Positions 1-12,788 of a stretch of DNA of 64,000 bases are shown piece after piece. The stretch comes from Panaeolus papilionaceus (Eukaryota > Basidiomycota > Agaricomycetes > Agaricales). The stretch is from positions 248,001-312,000 of the forward strand of contig JADNRZ010000029.1 in NCBI GenBank assembly GCA_015501605.1, written 5' to 3'. The notes below the pieces were generated by a model. It worked only from the letters and a program-made list of their open reading frames with translations, had not been told where the DNA came from and did no database searches. The translations under genes were made by a program, and so were the position numbers. Position 1 is the stretch's first letter; each line of letters opens with the position of its first letter.

Positions 1-1942
1 ATTTTGACATTAATCAACTGCACTGCAAACCGAGCTCAGCCGTGTCCACTGTAAAACCATATGGGGCGGGAAAACTGACTGGTAGGGTTTCGAGGCTCAA
101 AATTATGACCCATAGAGTCAAGAATTACGTGGCCGGGGGATTAGGGTGGGATTAGCCAAGGGAATAATCCGCCCCGTAGGTGCAGAGTAATCTTAGTTAA
201 ACATGAGGGGTAGTGTATAGTACAAAACCTGGCCCCGGGCGGGAATTTCGCCCTCGTAACTTCTCCAAGTTCACGGTCCGTTGACTTGAAAATATTTCTA
301 AGTCCGGGATGAGGCTTGCCTCATCAGAGGATAAGATGAAGTGAGTAAGCAGGAGCGTGTCATCATTTGGCTGTAACGACACAGCCAAATATCCGATGCG
401 CGGGGCGTGGACTTACGCCGCCTTCGCGCTCCTTGCTGCTCATCCTTTCTTTCGAAAATTTTTCGTCGCGAAAATTTTCAAGTCTGATCAGCAAGAGCTC
501 GACAAAGCTCTCTTTTCTTTTTCCCACCCACCCACACCTAGTGCATGGGAAGGCCGCTTGGCATCCAGCTTGGATCGCCTCGGCTTGCCCTAGCGCTCTG
601 GTCGTTTGGCGCCGCGCTTTCATCACGACGCAGACGCAGAATTCGGTCCCGTCCCGCGCGAATCTCGGGATATCGGGGACGCGAATGGTCAAAGTTTTCG
701 ACGCGTCGTGATCACGTGCTCCCTGAAAGCTCACGTGCGAGCCGTTTTTGGAGCGCCCGCCAAACGACCCCCGCACCCTCGCAAACTATGAATCATCACA
801 GTTTGCTCTCATCAGAATCCGCCTGAACCGACATCTTATAAATTGACTATACGACAGTAAATTTATTATTCTGCATTCCTCCTCTCACGCGGGGAAAGCT
901 CGCAACGGACATCTTATTCAAATGTTACGACACACAGCATGTGACTTAGGGTTCAACCCCATTTATGGCAACTTCGACGAACTGTCTTCCCAAGTTTCTC
1001 TGTCATTCACCACCACCATCCTCACACTTCATCTTCAATGTAGTTAACCGCTCCTGTTTAGCTGTTCACTTTTCAGTTCATTGTCTATCTACTCATCTGT
1101 AAGTCTTCCTTCAAATCCTAATACACGCACAACTCTCATAATCCATTGAACTCTTTAAGTATCAAGCTCCTTTTTCAGGTCGATGTGGAGGATCCCATTC
1201 AGTGCAGGGTGTGCCTATGGTTTAATGCCTGTATAGGCTCTGCAGTAAGTCCTTGGTTCTCTGCCCCAATTACATCCATGCTCAACGTATCATGAAAGTA
1301 TGATTATATCCCATTTTCCGGACATGGTATGTCATGATCTTATATTTTATGTGTAAACTACATTAAGTACATATATATATCATGTATGGTCATATCGGCC
1401 ACCAGCTGTGATGAATAATATATTCAATTATAGTTCCTATTGATGTGTGGTGCAAGGATAAATCCCCTCCCCTGCCCTACAAAGCGCAAATTATTCATGG
1501 GGTTCGAAATTTATGAGGTAGGGAATTCTGCTCTTACGGGTTGCTTATGGGGCCGCGATTGTTCAATTTGTCGTCAGATTTCCCGACCTTTCGCATAGAT
1601 GGGGGTGTGGATACCTGGCTTTGCTGAAATAGCGGAATCTACGACCCCTGGGCACATGTTTCCCTCCACCTATTCGAGCATCACTTGCCCTAAATACACG
1701 GCTCCTTCAGAGCCGGGTTTTCTGGCACCTAGGGTCTCACAGTGGTCCTTTGAATTGTTCGGCAACCTTCAGTACCTCAGTGAATTGTAACTTGCCACTT
1801 GTAGTTATGTATATCTAAATACATGAATAAACAAACGCCACTCTTCACTCACATTCTCGTCTCGTATCGCATACTTACAAATCACTAGAACCCGCGTTAT
1901 GCCCCCCTCCAGATCCCCGTGGCTGGCGATTTCGAGTATTAT
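1..1942. other. Region without a recognisable gene
   Basis: Several short overlapping open frames exist between 360 and 830, a GC-richer patch, but none has a recognisable motif or a convincing intron/exon structure. An AT-rich stretch follows. From about 1790 onward it is probably the 3' flank of the P450 gene on the minus strand. I see nothing else I can name. Confidence 0.5.
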
Positions 1943-4900
1943 CATGCATCCTCCCTCTTCAACTCATCCATCGTAATCCACAAACCTCCCTAGGATAGGA
2001 GATGCATGTAAGTTTCATACACTGGATTTGATGGATGGATAACAAAAACGAACCTTGACAGACATCGTCAATGCGATCATAGGTACAATCCTATCGGTAG
2101 CCTGTAACCCATTGGCACCCTTCCATGACTCCGGTGGCTTCTGGTTCTCGCTCTCCACAAGCTTGAAATTAGTAAAATTCTGCAACAAGCGAATGAGGTA
2201 GAAAGTTGCTTCGTGGTACGTGAATTGTTGGCCAAGGCAAATGCGCGGACCTGCATTAAAGGGACAAAAGATAAATGGGTTGGGAATGAGGTATTTGTGT
2301 AGCCTTTCGTCGAGGAAGCGGTCAGGGTCGAATGTCAGGGCTGTGGTCCCCTTGATTTCAGCCTCAAGTCATGTTCAGGAAATAAGGAGGCGGCTTACCG
2401 TCTGGTCCCCAGAGATCAATTCGTCGATGCATGTAGAGTACAGAGTAGACAGCCCTATGTCCCCTCTTAGCTCCATTGAGTGGTGATGCCCAATCCCTGT
2501 GATGGCCGAGTTCAAGTCCCACGGTGTCACAACCGCCTAGGGGCTTCATATCTTGAATCAGGTGGCTCCTGCTTTACACAACACGATTCTGAAACTTTTG
2601 TGGGGTGAATTCCCTTCTAATATTCAATATGCACAACTCTATAAGATTTTTTTATTTAAAATGTGCAAGGGAAAAAAGAAAATCATAGACATATGCAAAA
2701 TCCCTGCCAAATTTGACATCAAAACCCACCTCATGAGGAACTTGTTGGAAACACCTTTCTGAGCTTCGTGTTGCAGAGCAAAGTTGTTTGGATAAGTAGT
2801 TTGAAGGTCACTATAAGAGCAAAATATTTAAATTTGCTTGTATAAGGTTAGATTGCACCCCAAGAAGGGCTGTTTAAGGTACTTTGACGGGCATTATAAA
2901 TATTCTGCTCTTATAGCGTTGTTCAGAATTTAAAAAAACATAGGGCTATGGTATTCATCTGGCAACAGAAGTTGCATCTGTCTCCATCCTCTTCTAGTTA
3001 ACACTGATATGAAGTGCAGTCTGGTCCTTTAAATAATTATATAGAAATATAAAATTTGGCTGTTTGACCAAGGAAATAGCATTTCTAGAATACATTCTAC
3101 CTGTCTCAAAACAATTTGTGGCAATATGTTGCGGGGCTGTTGAGAATTTCAAGAAACAGTTAGGTGTCTGTGGACAGATTATGATTGATCATAGCATCTG
3201 TGGCTGTGCGCACAGCGGATCAGACTCCCAAGATGCACTGATTTGATGGAGAAAGACAGTGATCAGGGGATTTTAGTGTCACTACATTATATTTCCGTTG
3301 AAAAAATATGTACGCGAGTGTATTATCCATATGTGAGTGTATTTCACCAAAAATTACAGGGGATTATATATGTTTCGAGGGCCCATTGACCTGATTCGAA
3401 AAATGGGTGTAAATGTCACAGCGAGTCACAGAGTTGTGACAGGCCTTGGTCCGCGGCCATCATAGGGATTGGGCATCACCACATTGAGGTCTAGCAGGTA
3501 CTCTCTGACTTACGTCGTTCCAGCAGGGAGATAAATAGGTGGGTCCTCTGACGTCTTCGTGTTAAGGACAACTGCCCTGTTCGTGACCCTAGTGTCAAGT
3601 GGGCTAAAATTAATGAATTAAAATCAGTCACGCTTCAGCTGCATCTCGAGTGAATTCACTTACACCGATGGGTAGAGACGCAGAACCTCTTTGGAAAGGT
3701 TCAGTGGGTTTCGAGGACCTTCGAAGCAACTTCAAGCTCACCGTTTAAGAATGCCCTTGTATATTTCATGTCTCGCATGTTATCGTAAGTGGGGTAGTTC
3801 CATGCTCCGACCTTCTCTAGTATTTCACCTCGTAGCTTATGCTCGAGTGCTGGATTCTGAATCATGCTATAGATGCCGAACGTCAAAAGGCTCATTGTCT
3901 GTCAAAAACGCAAGTTAGTAATTAAACACAATAAAGAGAACGACGTACAGTATCACGTCCAGCAACAAGTAAATTAATCAACTCGTCCTTCATAATTTTT
4001 GGATCTGCGCATTTTCTTTAGATTCTAAGGCCGTATCCCGTGTGCACCACTCACCCTGCGTGTGATTCACTAAATGGGCCAAAAGCGTATTCTCGTCTGT
4101 TTTCTCTCCTGACTCTGGGTTATTCAACCTCCTTTCACGGGCCTCCAGCGCCTCGCGAATAATAGGTTCTGTAAGGCTGTCCATATCCTTACGAAGTGGC
4201 TTAATCCTGTCTTTCCAGAACTCGAGCAGTCTCCACTCCTCTCCTGCGCTTAGTCGAATCGAAGCCAAGAACTGGCCTTCGTTGAGTGCGCGTTGAAATT
4301 TGATCGAGGGGTGGCTGTGAAATGACGCCGTGTTTTTGTGGGATGCATAGCTTGGGTAGGGGATCCCTTCGGAGAGTGACCCGACGTTGTGTCCGAAGAG
4401 GAACTCGGAGGCGGAATCCAGAGTGAAACGACCTATCAAGTCCTATCAAAAAATGTAAGCCACTTTCCAAGGCTCAGTGAATTCGAAGTCTGACCTGAAT
4501 ATCGACGGGATATCCCTCTGCAAGTCTATTTCGGACCTCGTCTAGCGACTTATCACAATTTCTTGTGTATATGTCGAAGTCACTGATGCGCTCCTTGGTA
4601 AAAAATGGTCGGGTGATAGCTCGATGGAATCTAGGTGGTGCCATGACGAGTTCAGTGATCCATCCCAGAATCCGTTAATCCAGAGCTTACTTCCACAATT
4701 CACCTGTCCAGTTCTGTCAGGTGGCTCAAACATGTTGAATACATATGACCCAGCGACTTACCGTCTGCGTTGAAAATACCCTGGCCCAACAACGAGCCCA
4801 TTTGGTTGTTAAGCATGGCACCTGCGATAGCAATGGAATTCGGATCGTGTGCAAGTAAATCGGTCATAAGCACCTTTTTCAAACGAATTAAACTCCTTCA

Positions 4901-5463
4901 CCAAGATTGCCTTAATGTGATCGGGTTCAGTCGTGTAGAGCTACGGGTTTCAGGTTCAGCTTATAACGAACTTTAGACTGGAGAGAGTACGCACTATCTT
5001 GGTACTAAACAAATTAATTTGTAGATAGTTCTGGCCATATTCCTTGACCCATGCAGCAAGGACGTCCGCTAAAGAACAGTATTACGGACCACAAAGGCCA
5101 CCACGAGTCAGATGTTTGCCATGGGTATCTCACAGCCTCTCACTCACCGGGATAGCCCGACCTGGCGCACGTTGTGAACTTGGACACGATCGAAAACGAT
5201 GATTCCCTCAATAAAGGCGGAAGAACCGCATTATGGGCTTTAGCGGCGCGTTGGTCGGTGAGTCTGTCGAGCTTGTTGGTAATGTAGGAGATAATGGAGT
5301 GTGTGAGGGCGGAGATGAGGAGGATGGACCACGTGGGGAGGGCATGCGCATTGAAGTGGACCTTGGTGACGAGGAGACTTGCTCCAATTGTGAGGGATGG
5401 CGCGGCGAGACGAGGAAGAATAGTGAGGATATATTGAGGTCCCGGGGGCAGCATGTTAGGCAT
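1943..5463 (-). CDS. Cytochrome P450 monooxygenase (CYP63-like), intron carries a transposon
   Basis: Heme-thiolate monooxygenase, probably anchored in the ER membrane by a hydrophobic N-terminus; the substrate cannot be told. Exons spliced by eye give, in order, the hydrophobic start (ATG at 5463), the GSLLGQGIFNADGELWK region, RFTLDSASEFLFG, the I-helix LLVAGRDTT (about 3920-4000), the K-helix EVLRLYPSVP, YMHRRIDLWGPD, and the heme loop PFNAGPRICLGQQF with the Cys ligand (about 2225-2275). It ends at the TGA at 1943-1945. The motif wording and order fit the fungal CYP63 clan. About a dozen short introns use normal GT-AG sites. One intron, about 50 nt after removal of the insert, contains a 1-kb element. 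The track-style start at 5481 is TTG; 5463 is the first ATG. All key residues are present, so the gene is probably functional if the enlarged intron is spliced. Confidence 0.88.
2480..3482. mobile_element. 1003-bp non-autonomous inverted-repeat element in a P450 intron
   Basis: The left end reads GTGGTGATGCCCAATCCCT and the right end is its reverse complement; the inverted repeats match over 29 bp with one difference (2480-2508 and 3454-3482). The flanks ATTGA at 2475-2479 and ATTGA at 3483-3487 form a 5-bp target duplication. The interior is AT-rich with no credible gene. Removing the element and one ATTGA leaves a normal intron of about 50 nt (GTAAGT...CATAG) that joins PAGTT to AVYSVLYMHRR in the P450. 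The superfamily is not clear from a 5-bp duplication alone. Confidence 0.85.
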
Positions 5464-6620
5464 CCCTCTAGTTGGATTCAAGCTCGTAGAGAGGAGGTAG
5501 TGTGAGGATGTGAGGCTACTATAATAACTGATAATTCAGTCTTTGCCTGTGCTACCTGACAGAAGAGACTCGGATGATATGTACATAAAATCGATTTTAC
5601 ATAATCCCTGGAGGAGCTAGGCCAGATGTAGCTGGATCCTGGTGGTGTAGTTTATGGATTCATTTACCGCTATTCAGAGGAACGGCGTGAGAGGGATGTG
5701 AGTGAATAAGGTAGCAGAGGAACCAAGCGAATATCGAGTTAATCTGGCGTCTCTGGAACATCATAAACGAGGGCCTCATTGTGGGACAACTGCGAAGCCA
5801 GTTTCATCGGATAACCCTCGAGCCCATCTAATTATCTAATTCTGCTCCTCAGACTCATCCAGGCAAGTGCTGTCCTTCGGTTCAACTCGGGGAAACTTGT
5901 CACGCTCTATTAGACCCTATTATGTCGTTTCTGTGTCGTCTGTAGACACAGATTTAATATGTAGTTGTTTTGAATCGGGTCACCATTCATCATTCCGTTA
6001 GTGGCATGTTCGGTTGAACTTGAAGGGAATCGCAAGGCGTGTGTGGTTGTCAGTACGGTTGAGGGGAACCTTTTCGCTTTAGGCGTTTCAGTCGTCGGTT
6101 CCTGCTCGCCACTCAATGAAACCCCCTTTATGGGAGTCGCGCACCCCTATTTTCGCCAACAAAATGATTACTCGACTCAAAACCACTCTATGTATGGCAG
6201 TATAAAATCTATTCCTAAGGTTGTGTATAGTATCGAAGTGCATACGCCGAAGCCGGAGCTAGAAGGAGTCACTATAATGACCCCGAACAGCGTAGTGGGG
6301 TCTAAGTGGGCGTTGCGGCTTTGACCGATTGAAACGAAGGAGAAAGGAGGGCAATGATGTAATAGGAGCATGAGAGGATGGGATGCAAAGGGAGGGTTGT
6401 GGTTGTGCGGTACGACTTCATGGGATCGATATATGAGGGGATAGAAGAGGAGAGAAGGGAAGGTGACTGTGAGGTGAAACAAGACGTAACGCAGATGGCA
6501 GAAATACGGAGACGAAATGCTAACGAAGGTGCACACGGCCCTGAACAATGATGAACAGCAATCGTGACGTCTGAAAGCGCACAAGGTAAGGAGGGAAAAA
6601 ATGAAAAGTGTGATATTTAA
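5464..6620. other. Intergenic, no gene seen
   Basis: This lies between the P450 start (-) and the TOK channel stop (-). Open frames at 6001-6324 and 6177-6584 lie on opposite strands of the same sequence, have no recognisable motifs and are probably chance. It should contain the P450 promoter and the channel 3' UTR. Confidence 0.5.
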
Positions 6621-9272
6621 TCATAATTCGAAATAATTGGCTTCCAGAACCTCCTGAAGCATCCAACAAACCCGCTCAATCAGCCACTCGGTCTCGGTCA
6701 AATTACTAAACAGCGGACCATTGTCGCTCAGCCAAGTCCATTCTTCCTCGTCAGCAATCCTTTGACGTAGGCCATCTAATGCCTGAGCATTCAGAGCAGC
6801 GTCGTGATCCATAGAGGATCGAGAGCGTCGAGAATCAGAACTAGACTTTGTGATGACTCGCTCCAATGGCGCACTGGGGATACATGTATGAAGATCGATC
6901 TGCCCAACACCAACAGCGGGTCCCTCGGTTCTCGCAGTAGATGGCCATTTGTGCAATAATTCAAGAAAGTAGACCCATTCGCTCCAAGAATACCGCCTGG
7001 GTGGACTCATACCCAAATCGTCTGATAGATCGCCGACAGCACGAGATAGTTCCGTAGCGAGGTTTTGGCGGGTGTCAGAATATTGTCTCTGTTCATGCGT
7101 GGCGATTGCGGGGGCTGATGGACGAGGGGTACTATTTGAAGTCGGGGATATCACATTGTCTCGACAGGGGTGCACGGAGGCAGACGAGACGGCGTGATTA
7201 GATGTCAGGTCTTCACAGTGCACGACCTGAGACGTAGAATTGGATGTTGGGCTATTGACGTCATATCGAGGTGGTTCGAGTTTTGAAGGGTTGTGATGAA
7301 AGGTATATTTACGCCTCGTAATGATGTGGTCGCTTCTGAAAAGGTTTCTGCCGGTCGAATCTGGTTCACTATGTCGTTCGGGAAGAATGGTCCACCGTCC
7401 CAGCCAAGTCGAAGTATCACGAATCATATTGCCGACTGTATCGCCTATGGCTCCGATAAATACAGTCATCGTGGGGACGGCGATAAGGCTCCATGCCACA
7501 AAAAACGGCTTTCCAGACGGTGATGTAGGATAATAGTCGCCGTATCCAACGGTCAGAAGGGACGTATATGTGAAATACAGAGCAGTCGGATAAGTCCAAT
7601 TTTGCGATTTCTTATCAGGAAGATCATGAAATACAAGAAGCAGTCAGATGCGGAAACCGAGTTTTGGTAAAATAACTCACCTTTTCGCACACCCAGAACA
7701 CCATGGCCCCACCTAACCAAACCACCAAGAAAGCAAGAAACGCGACGCTAAAAGAGATGAATCTCTGCCTCTGTTCCGCCGCCGACTCAATCAGCCTCAT
7801 CACCTCGAACTCGGAGCGATGCCACGGCTGTAATACATCCTTTTTTAACTTCAAAGGTATGTTTCTTGGGCCAAGAGCTATCTCATAGAGGAATGTGATC
7901 ACTCCTTTAACGGGGGATCGGTGCCAGGTTCGATCGATGTGGCCCAATTGACCGCTCAACGCAGCTTCTTGGTCCCTCCTAAGTTCGCCGCCTAGTCGTT
8001 TTCGGGCTTTGCCTAGGTATCGTCTGCTGAATTTGTATTTCGCCCTCTCCACCACAAGACCCCTGACGCTTCCCACCACAAGACCGAGAAAACAGATCCC
8101 AAATGTAATATAGGGTACTGCGATGATCCTCCCTGTTACGGTGGTGACAGGAAAGTCCGAACCCAGGCCAATAGTAAGCAAGGTATAATCGGCCCAATAG
8201 AGTGCGTCCTGGAAACCCCAATCTTGAATCGAGGAGAAAATCGCACCCCCTAAACCCAAATAGAAAACGAACGCCATCGTTTGCAGCATCAGCGTACGCT
8301 GGGACGATGTTAATGTTGCAAAAGTTGCCGGGTATGTGTGAAATTTATAAGTTCCGAGAAAGTTCCCTAGCAGCAGCGTTGAGATTACCGCGTAGAATGT
8401 GCATGAGATCAGAGCATAATAATAGGCTTGCGAGTACGCCATTTCGTCCTGAGGAATCGTCTCAGTTATGATGGCGGACTTTGGCTTGCTCAAAGCGGCG
8501 ACAGCGGTGGCGAGAGGGTGATGAGTGATTGTTGCGGGAATGGGAGCCGAGGGGCTTGGATGAATGGATGGGAGGTCTGTGAGCGCGATCGGAATAAGCA
8601 GTAGTATGCTGGCTATGTACCTGAGAGGTCACTTAATGGTGGCGTCAGACGGGTAAGGGTATAATACGAACCAGAGCGTGATGGTAATTATCTGTGCGAT
8701 GTAGTAGGGTATCCGTCTGGCGAAATTCAATAACAAGACCACGTTCGCGGCAAATGAGACCCCAAGAGAACACGAGTTTAGGACTATCAACCTTCGCCAA
8801 ATGAACTGAATTGCTATTATCACGATAAAATTCTGAGCGACGTACCAAGCGGGATCAGGTACACGTCCGCTGTTGCTCACTTGAACTCGCCAGGTCCACG
8901 CCAAAGAGCAAACAGAGAACAAATTTGCGACAGGCCCGAACGTTCCAGCAATCAGGGGAAATGCGGTCTCCGTAAACCACCAGAATCTAAAGCAGCACAC
9001 GCGTGAATATCGTGTAGTATTGAATGGTCTGAAGTGCGGAAGACTGACGTGGGTTGATAGATGCCGCCCTGTTTTTCTGATTTTTGCAACTCTGCACCGT
9101 CCACTTGACCATTTACTGTCATGTCAACGATGTGACGGAGAGCTGCTGAATGCTCGTGGAAAGTGGGGCTGAGAAGCTCAGGGGTCCCATGCTGTCGAAT
9201 TCTATCGGCCTCTGGTCCCTTGTCCTGTCCACCAAAAATTGTACCATCAGCCGTTTCGACTTCTCGTTGCAT
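6621..9272 (-). CDS. TOK-type two-pore outward-rectifier potassium channel (intact copy)
   Basis: Plasma-membrane K+ channel of the fungal TOK type: eight membrane segments and two pore loops in one chain. Four exons, 9272-9049, 8986-8672, 8620-7681 and 7610-6621, give 822 aa. The first pore filter reads TIGLGSDFP and the second TVGYGDYYP, the usual TOK pair. A hydrophobic cluster of paired segments precedes pore 1, from GTFGPVANLFSVCSLAW to YIASILLLIPIALT. The long C-terminal tail is cytosolic and hydrophilic. The start ATG at 9270-9272 is conserved in the inverted paralogue at 42.8 kb. The reading frame is open across all junctions, unlike the other copy. The family assignment is secure; gating properties are not visible. 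Confidence 0.9.
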
Positions 9273-9598
9273 AAAAGCAGTAAAACCTAACGGCCACTGT
9301 GAATGTGAATATAGATGAGAGACGACTCGAAACGACAGAAAAGTGGTGCGGAAACTACCTCACCGACGATGTCATAGGTGAGCTTGTCAGAATCATGGTC
9401 AGCTGATTCGTCACATGTTACTGCAGCCCCTATTAACTCAGTTTGGCTCAGCTCCTTCGATACTCCCATAAAGCTCATTTTTTTCAATGCAAAAAGGATA
9501 TGAAACATGCTTAAAAATCAGGGTGATAGTAAGGTAGGAAATAAAAGTTGAGGACTTTTCGGCATTGCACAATGCCATGATCGTGTGGGTAATAAATT
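9273..9598 (-). promoter_or_regulatory. Upstream region of the TOK gene, shared with the paralogue
   Basis: Read on the minus strand, the 5' flank resembles the sequence upstream of the plus-strand copy. The CCGTTAG...TTTTACTGCTTTTATG block lies next to each start. A second block (AGGGGCTG.AGTAACATGT) occurs near 9420-9430 and near 42255-42280. The duplication therefore includes promoter sequence. Indels break any shared reading frame, so I read it as non-coding. Confidence 0.5.
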
Positions 9599-9615
9599 GA
9601 TAAAGCAACGAACGG

Positions 9616-11852
9616 TCTCGCCCCCTATAAGAACATCAATACTTAAGGAGACAACAACCCAAGGAGGAAGGAAAGTAGTGGACATAAGAGTCAGAAACGA
9701 CGCAATAGACCTAATGATATTAAGAACACACCTCACGAAAAACAACCCACGCCCCGCATGGACACGAATACTAGATAAACTCCTCAGCCACGCTGCAACG
9801 AACCAAACCAAACTAGAGGACCCTAAAACAAGAATAAACCCCTTCATACAAACATGGAAGGTCAACACAAGCTCCAAAACCAGCCGGCTCCCAAAACGAC
9901 TGACGAGGCTACTGTCGACGGCAAAAAAGTACAACTTATCCCTAAACCCCCCGCTCCTATCACAGGGAATGAAAGAATCGATGCCAATATGGCATCACCC
10001 CGGAGTAGATAAGACACAAAGACTCCCCAACCAAAAAGGAAAAGTGGCTGAATGCCTAAGAAACACCCATAAAATATACACGGTAGCAGACGCGAACCAA
10101 CTGGCCAACACCCAGTGGCCGACAGAACACGAATCCCTGACGAAGTGCAGATGCGGACAATGCACACTACACAAACAGACAGGGTGCAAACACCCAAACT
10201 ACTGCGTGAAACTAGCACACCAATGGGTCCATTGTCTGACCGAGAAATGGAACCCTGAAACCCCCAACCCGCAGCACCTAGAAAACCCACACCAACACGC
10301 ACCTCCCAACACAACTGGAGCTATCACAACCGGGAGAACACCAGGCCCAACGTACTTCAACCCAGACATCCTCGCGATGAGGATTGAAGAAGAGTACAGA
10401 GTCTTCGGAAGCTGGGACTCAAAACCCTCTAACCCACCAGCAAAGAGACCCGAGAGAGAGAACCAGGAACAAAGAGAAGTAATTAGAATAGAACTTGCAA
10501 CAGAATGCTTAAACGAGAATGAACAAAACGTCCATACCAGGACTGCCATATGGATCCAAAACGAAAACCCGGAATATGAAAACAAAGTAATAAAAGCTGA
10601 AGGGGGCTACCTAAGCCACAGAAGCGGAGAACTGACCGCAATATATACCATAGCAAAACAATTCCATAACCAAGATATAGAAATTAAAACCACAACAAAC
10701 CAAATAGCCATACTACTCACCGAGAAAAGCAAACACCTGGAAAACGAAGACATGATTGACTACCCAGACGAAGAACTGCTAAGAGCGACACTATCACACC
10801 TCAGAGCACGAGCAGGAAGAACACTCTTCCTAGCGGGCCCATGCAGGAAGGCGAGAGAAACACTAAAAAACCCATACACACTTGAGCAAGAAGTCCAGTT
10901 AACAAACATAGAACACGCACCAAACTTCCTGATCACTGGTGCACGCCTAAGTGAGATGACACAAGCAACACTGTACAAAGGGATAATGAAGTTTGAAAGG
11001 AAACAAAAACAGCTAAAATACGAGAGAGGACTAGCAAGAGAGACTAACCCAGAGATGGAAGGTAATGGGAATGGACGAACCCACGACACACGCGATGTCG
11101 ACCACAATGGGAACTCAGTACGCACAGCCACGATGATAAGATTAGACATCACTAGACACGCAATCAATAGCGACCAAAGGGTCCTGCCAAATGACAAACT
11201 CATATGGGGATCACTTAGAAATAAAGACATATCAATAAAAATCAGGGCTTTCATGTGGAGTGCGATGCATGACGGCCAAAAAATAGGTGACTATTGGCTA
11301 AATAAACAAAACCTAGAATACAGAGGGAAGTGCAGAACCTGCGACACAACTGAAACCTTAGAACATATCCTAACTGAATGCAGAAGCTCAGGACAAGAAA
11401 CAGCCTGGAAACTAGCAGAAAAAATAATTACAAAAAAGATACAAAACTGGAAGCGCCCAGGCCTAGGATCAATGCTAGGACAAGGGTATAATACAGAACG
11501 AAAGAATAAAAGATCGAAAATAGAGAAAGGGAATAAACGCTTACAAACCATAATCACAACCGAAACCATGCACCTCATATGGAAACTGAGGTGCGAATGG
11601 AAAATAGGACGGAATGAAGACGCCGAAAACGAAATCACGAAACATGAAACCACAAATAAATGGCACTCAGTCATAAACTCGCGCCTCAAAATCGACTGCC
11701 TCCTCACAAACAGGAAAAAATACGGAAGTAAAGCCCTCAACCGAGGCATGGTAATGGATACCTGGTCAGGAACACTCATAAATGAAGGGGGAATGGTAGA
11801 GGACTGGGCGAGACCTGGGGTTTTAGTGGGTATTGAGCCGGTAACGGCCTGA
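9616..11852 (+). pseudogene. LINE ORF2 3' portion: RNase H-like region and C-terminal Cys/His domain
   Basis: The open frame runs to the TGA at 11850-11852. It begins in flanking DNA at 9585 only by chance, because the element itself starts at 9616. The upstream endonuclease and reverse transcriptase domains are missing. Near residues 180-220 there is a Cys-rich stretch (CRCGQCTLHKQTGCKH). A degenerate RNase H-like section with ELTAIYTIAKQF follows around residues 315-410. The C-terminal region has the LINE zf-RVT pattern FMWSAMHDG...CRTCDTTETLEHILTEC near residues 555-615. It cannot retrotranspose by itself. Any protein predicted from the chance upstream start should be treated as an annotation artefact. 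Confidence 0.85.
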
Positions 11853-11988
11853 GCCCCACACATGAAGTGCGTAAAAGCATTTCCCCTAGTGGGTCGAGCC
11901 ATCCCTACCCTCACGGGTGCAACTCCTGAATCTACACGCCAGCAAACGGAGATGATTATTATTGACTGTCGAATGCTATACGGCTCCA

Positions 11989-12023
<35 letters not shown>
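9616..12023 (+). mobile_element. 5'-truncated non-LTR retrotransposon (Tad-like LINE) with poly(A) tail
   Basis: The insert is framed by a perfect 17-bp target duplication, GATAAAGCAACGAACGG, at 9599-9615 and 12024-12040. It ends in 34 A residues at 11990-12023. The sense strand is A/C-rich, unlike its surroundings. Only the 3' part of a LINE is present, so this is a dead-on-arrival copy made by target-primed reverse transcription. Perfect duplication, long poly(A) and an undamaged frame indicate a recent insertion. Confidence 0.93.
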
Positions 12024-12025
<2 letters not shown>

Positions 12026-12040
12026 TAAAGCAACGAACGG

Positions 12041-12209
12041 CGGGGAATGTGATGTTCAAGTTTAATGCACTTAGCTCTTCCTCTCGCTCACATCAATCTC
12101 ACTAGGTCCTTCACTTAGGGCATCATCATCTACACTAATACAGTCTGACATTGGCCAAAGCAGACGCCACCATGGGGTACAGACGGCAAGCTACTTAGGT
12201 GACGAGTAC
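12041..12209. other. Short flank between LINE and F-box remnants
   Basis: This directly follows the 3' target duplication of the LINE. It was contiguous with the sequence ending at 9598 before the insertion. No gene seen. Confidence 0.4.
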
Positions 12210-12450
12210 ATGGCCATCGAACCAGTGCGCAACGGCCTGGCTGCGATTTATGAAAGTAATCACCTCGAAACCCTAGATGTCAAGTTCGGCATCAGAGAAA
12301 GGTTAGCTCTGGAGTGGATGCATTTGAGTTCGGATTCGTGGCAACGGTTGGACTCATTGCTTAAGAAGAGACGCAGGACCGGCTTTCCGGGCTTGGATTT
12401 CTTTTCTTTGTCGCTCTTGGGAGGACGCTCAGTTAAGCCTACGTTATGAG
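12210..12450 (+). pseudogene. F-box/LRR-like gene 3' fragment
   Basis: The frame contains LETLDVKF...EWMHLSSDSWQRLDSLLKK followed by FPGLDF. This parallels LKTVELKI...KWMRVTLGPWEQLDHLLAK...FPSLETLDF in the complete gene at 13.1-14.8 kb. It lacks an N-terminal F-box and the leucine-rich middle. It is a decayed fragment of the same family. Confidence 0.6.
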
Positions 12451-12593
12451 ATGATATGCCCCCATTACCAAACCGTTCAATTTACCTGGCAAAAGCTTGC
12501 ACAAGGGACGTTGTAAGATATGTTGTCATAGGATATGTTGAGAATTTTGTGGTATCAGTCAACAGTAACTCGCTACTCATAAATACATAGTGA

Positions 12594-12788
12594 ATGCGAG
12601 CGAAGAGCAAGGAGTGGACGAGGTTTGATAAGTTACTGTCAACCCATTCCAGGCCTAGAAAGGTATCAATAACTGTTCGTGGTCTTCATGAGCAAGACGA
12701 ATTCTTCCAGGCATACTGGGGCACACGCTCTCCAGTCTGGATGCGAAGGCGAATCCAGTGTTTGACTCGAGAGATGGTGTTAAGTTGA
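12594..12788 (+). pseudogene. Second decayed F-box family 3' fragment
   Basis: The frame shows EWTRFDKLLSTHSRPRKVSITV and later FFQAYWGTRSPVW. These match in order the PWEQLDHLLAKD and FRDFWTRSLTVL positions of the intact F-box gene just downstream. It is too short and altered to be functional. Confidence 0.5.

Noticed and set aside
1197..1250. Possible splice-like signals and a small exon near 1.2 kb
   Set aside because: No continuing frame with a recognisable domain could be built on either side.
5233..5505. Plus-strand Gly/Glu-rich frame over the P450 start
   Set aside because: Antisense of the first P450 exon, with no independent support.
9518..9934. Long minus-strand open frames through the LINE (9518-9934, 9862-10314, 10760-11254, 11291-11989)
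   Set aside because: They mirror the A/C-rich coding strand of the LINE, are hydrophobic and low-complexity, and have no motifs. They are shadows of the sense frame.
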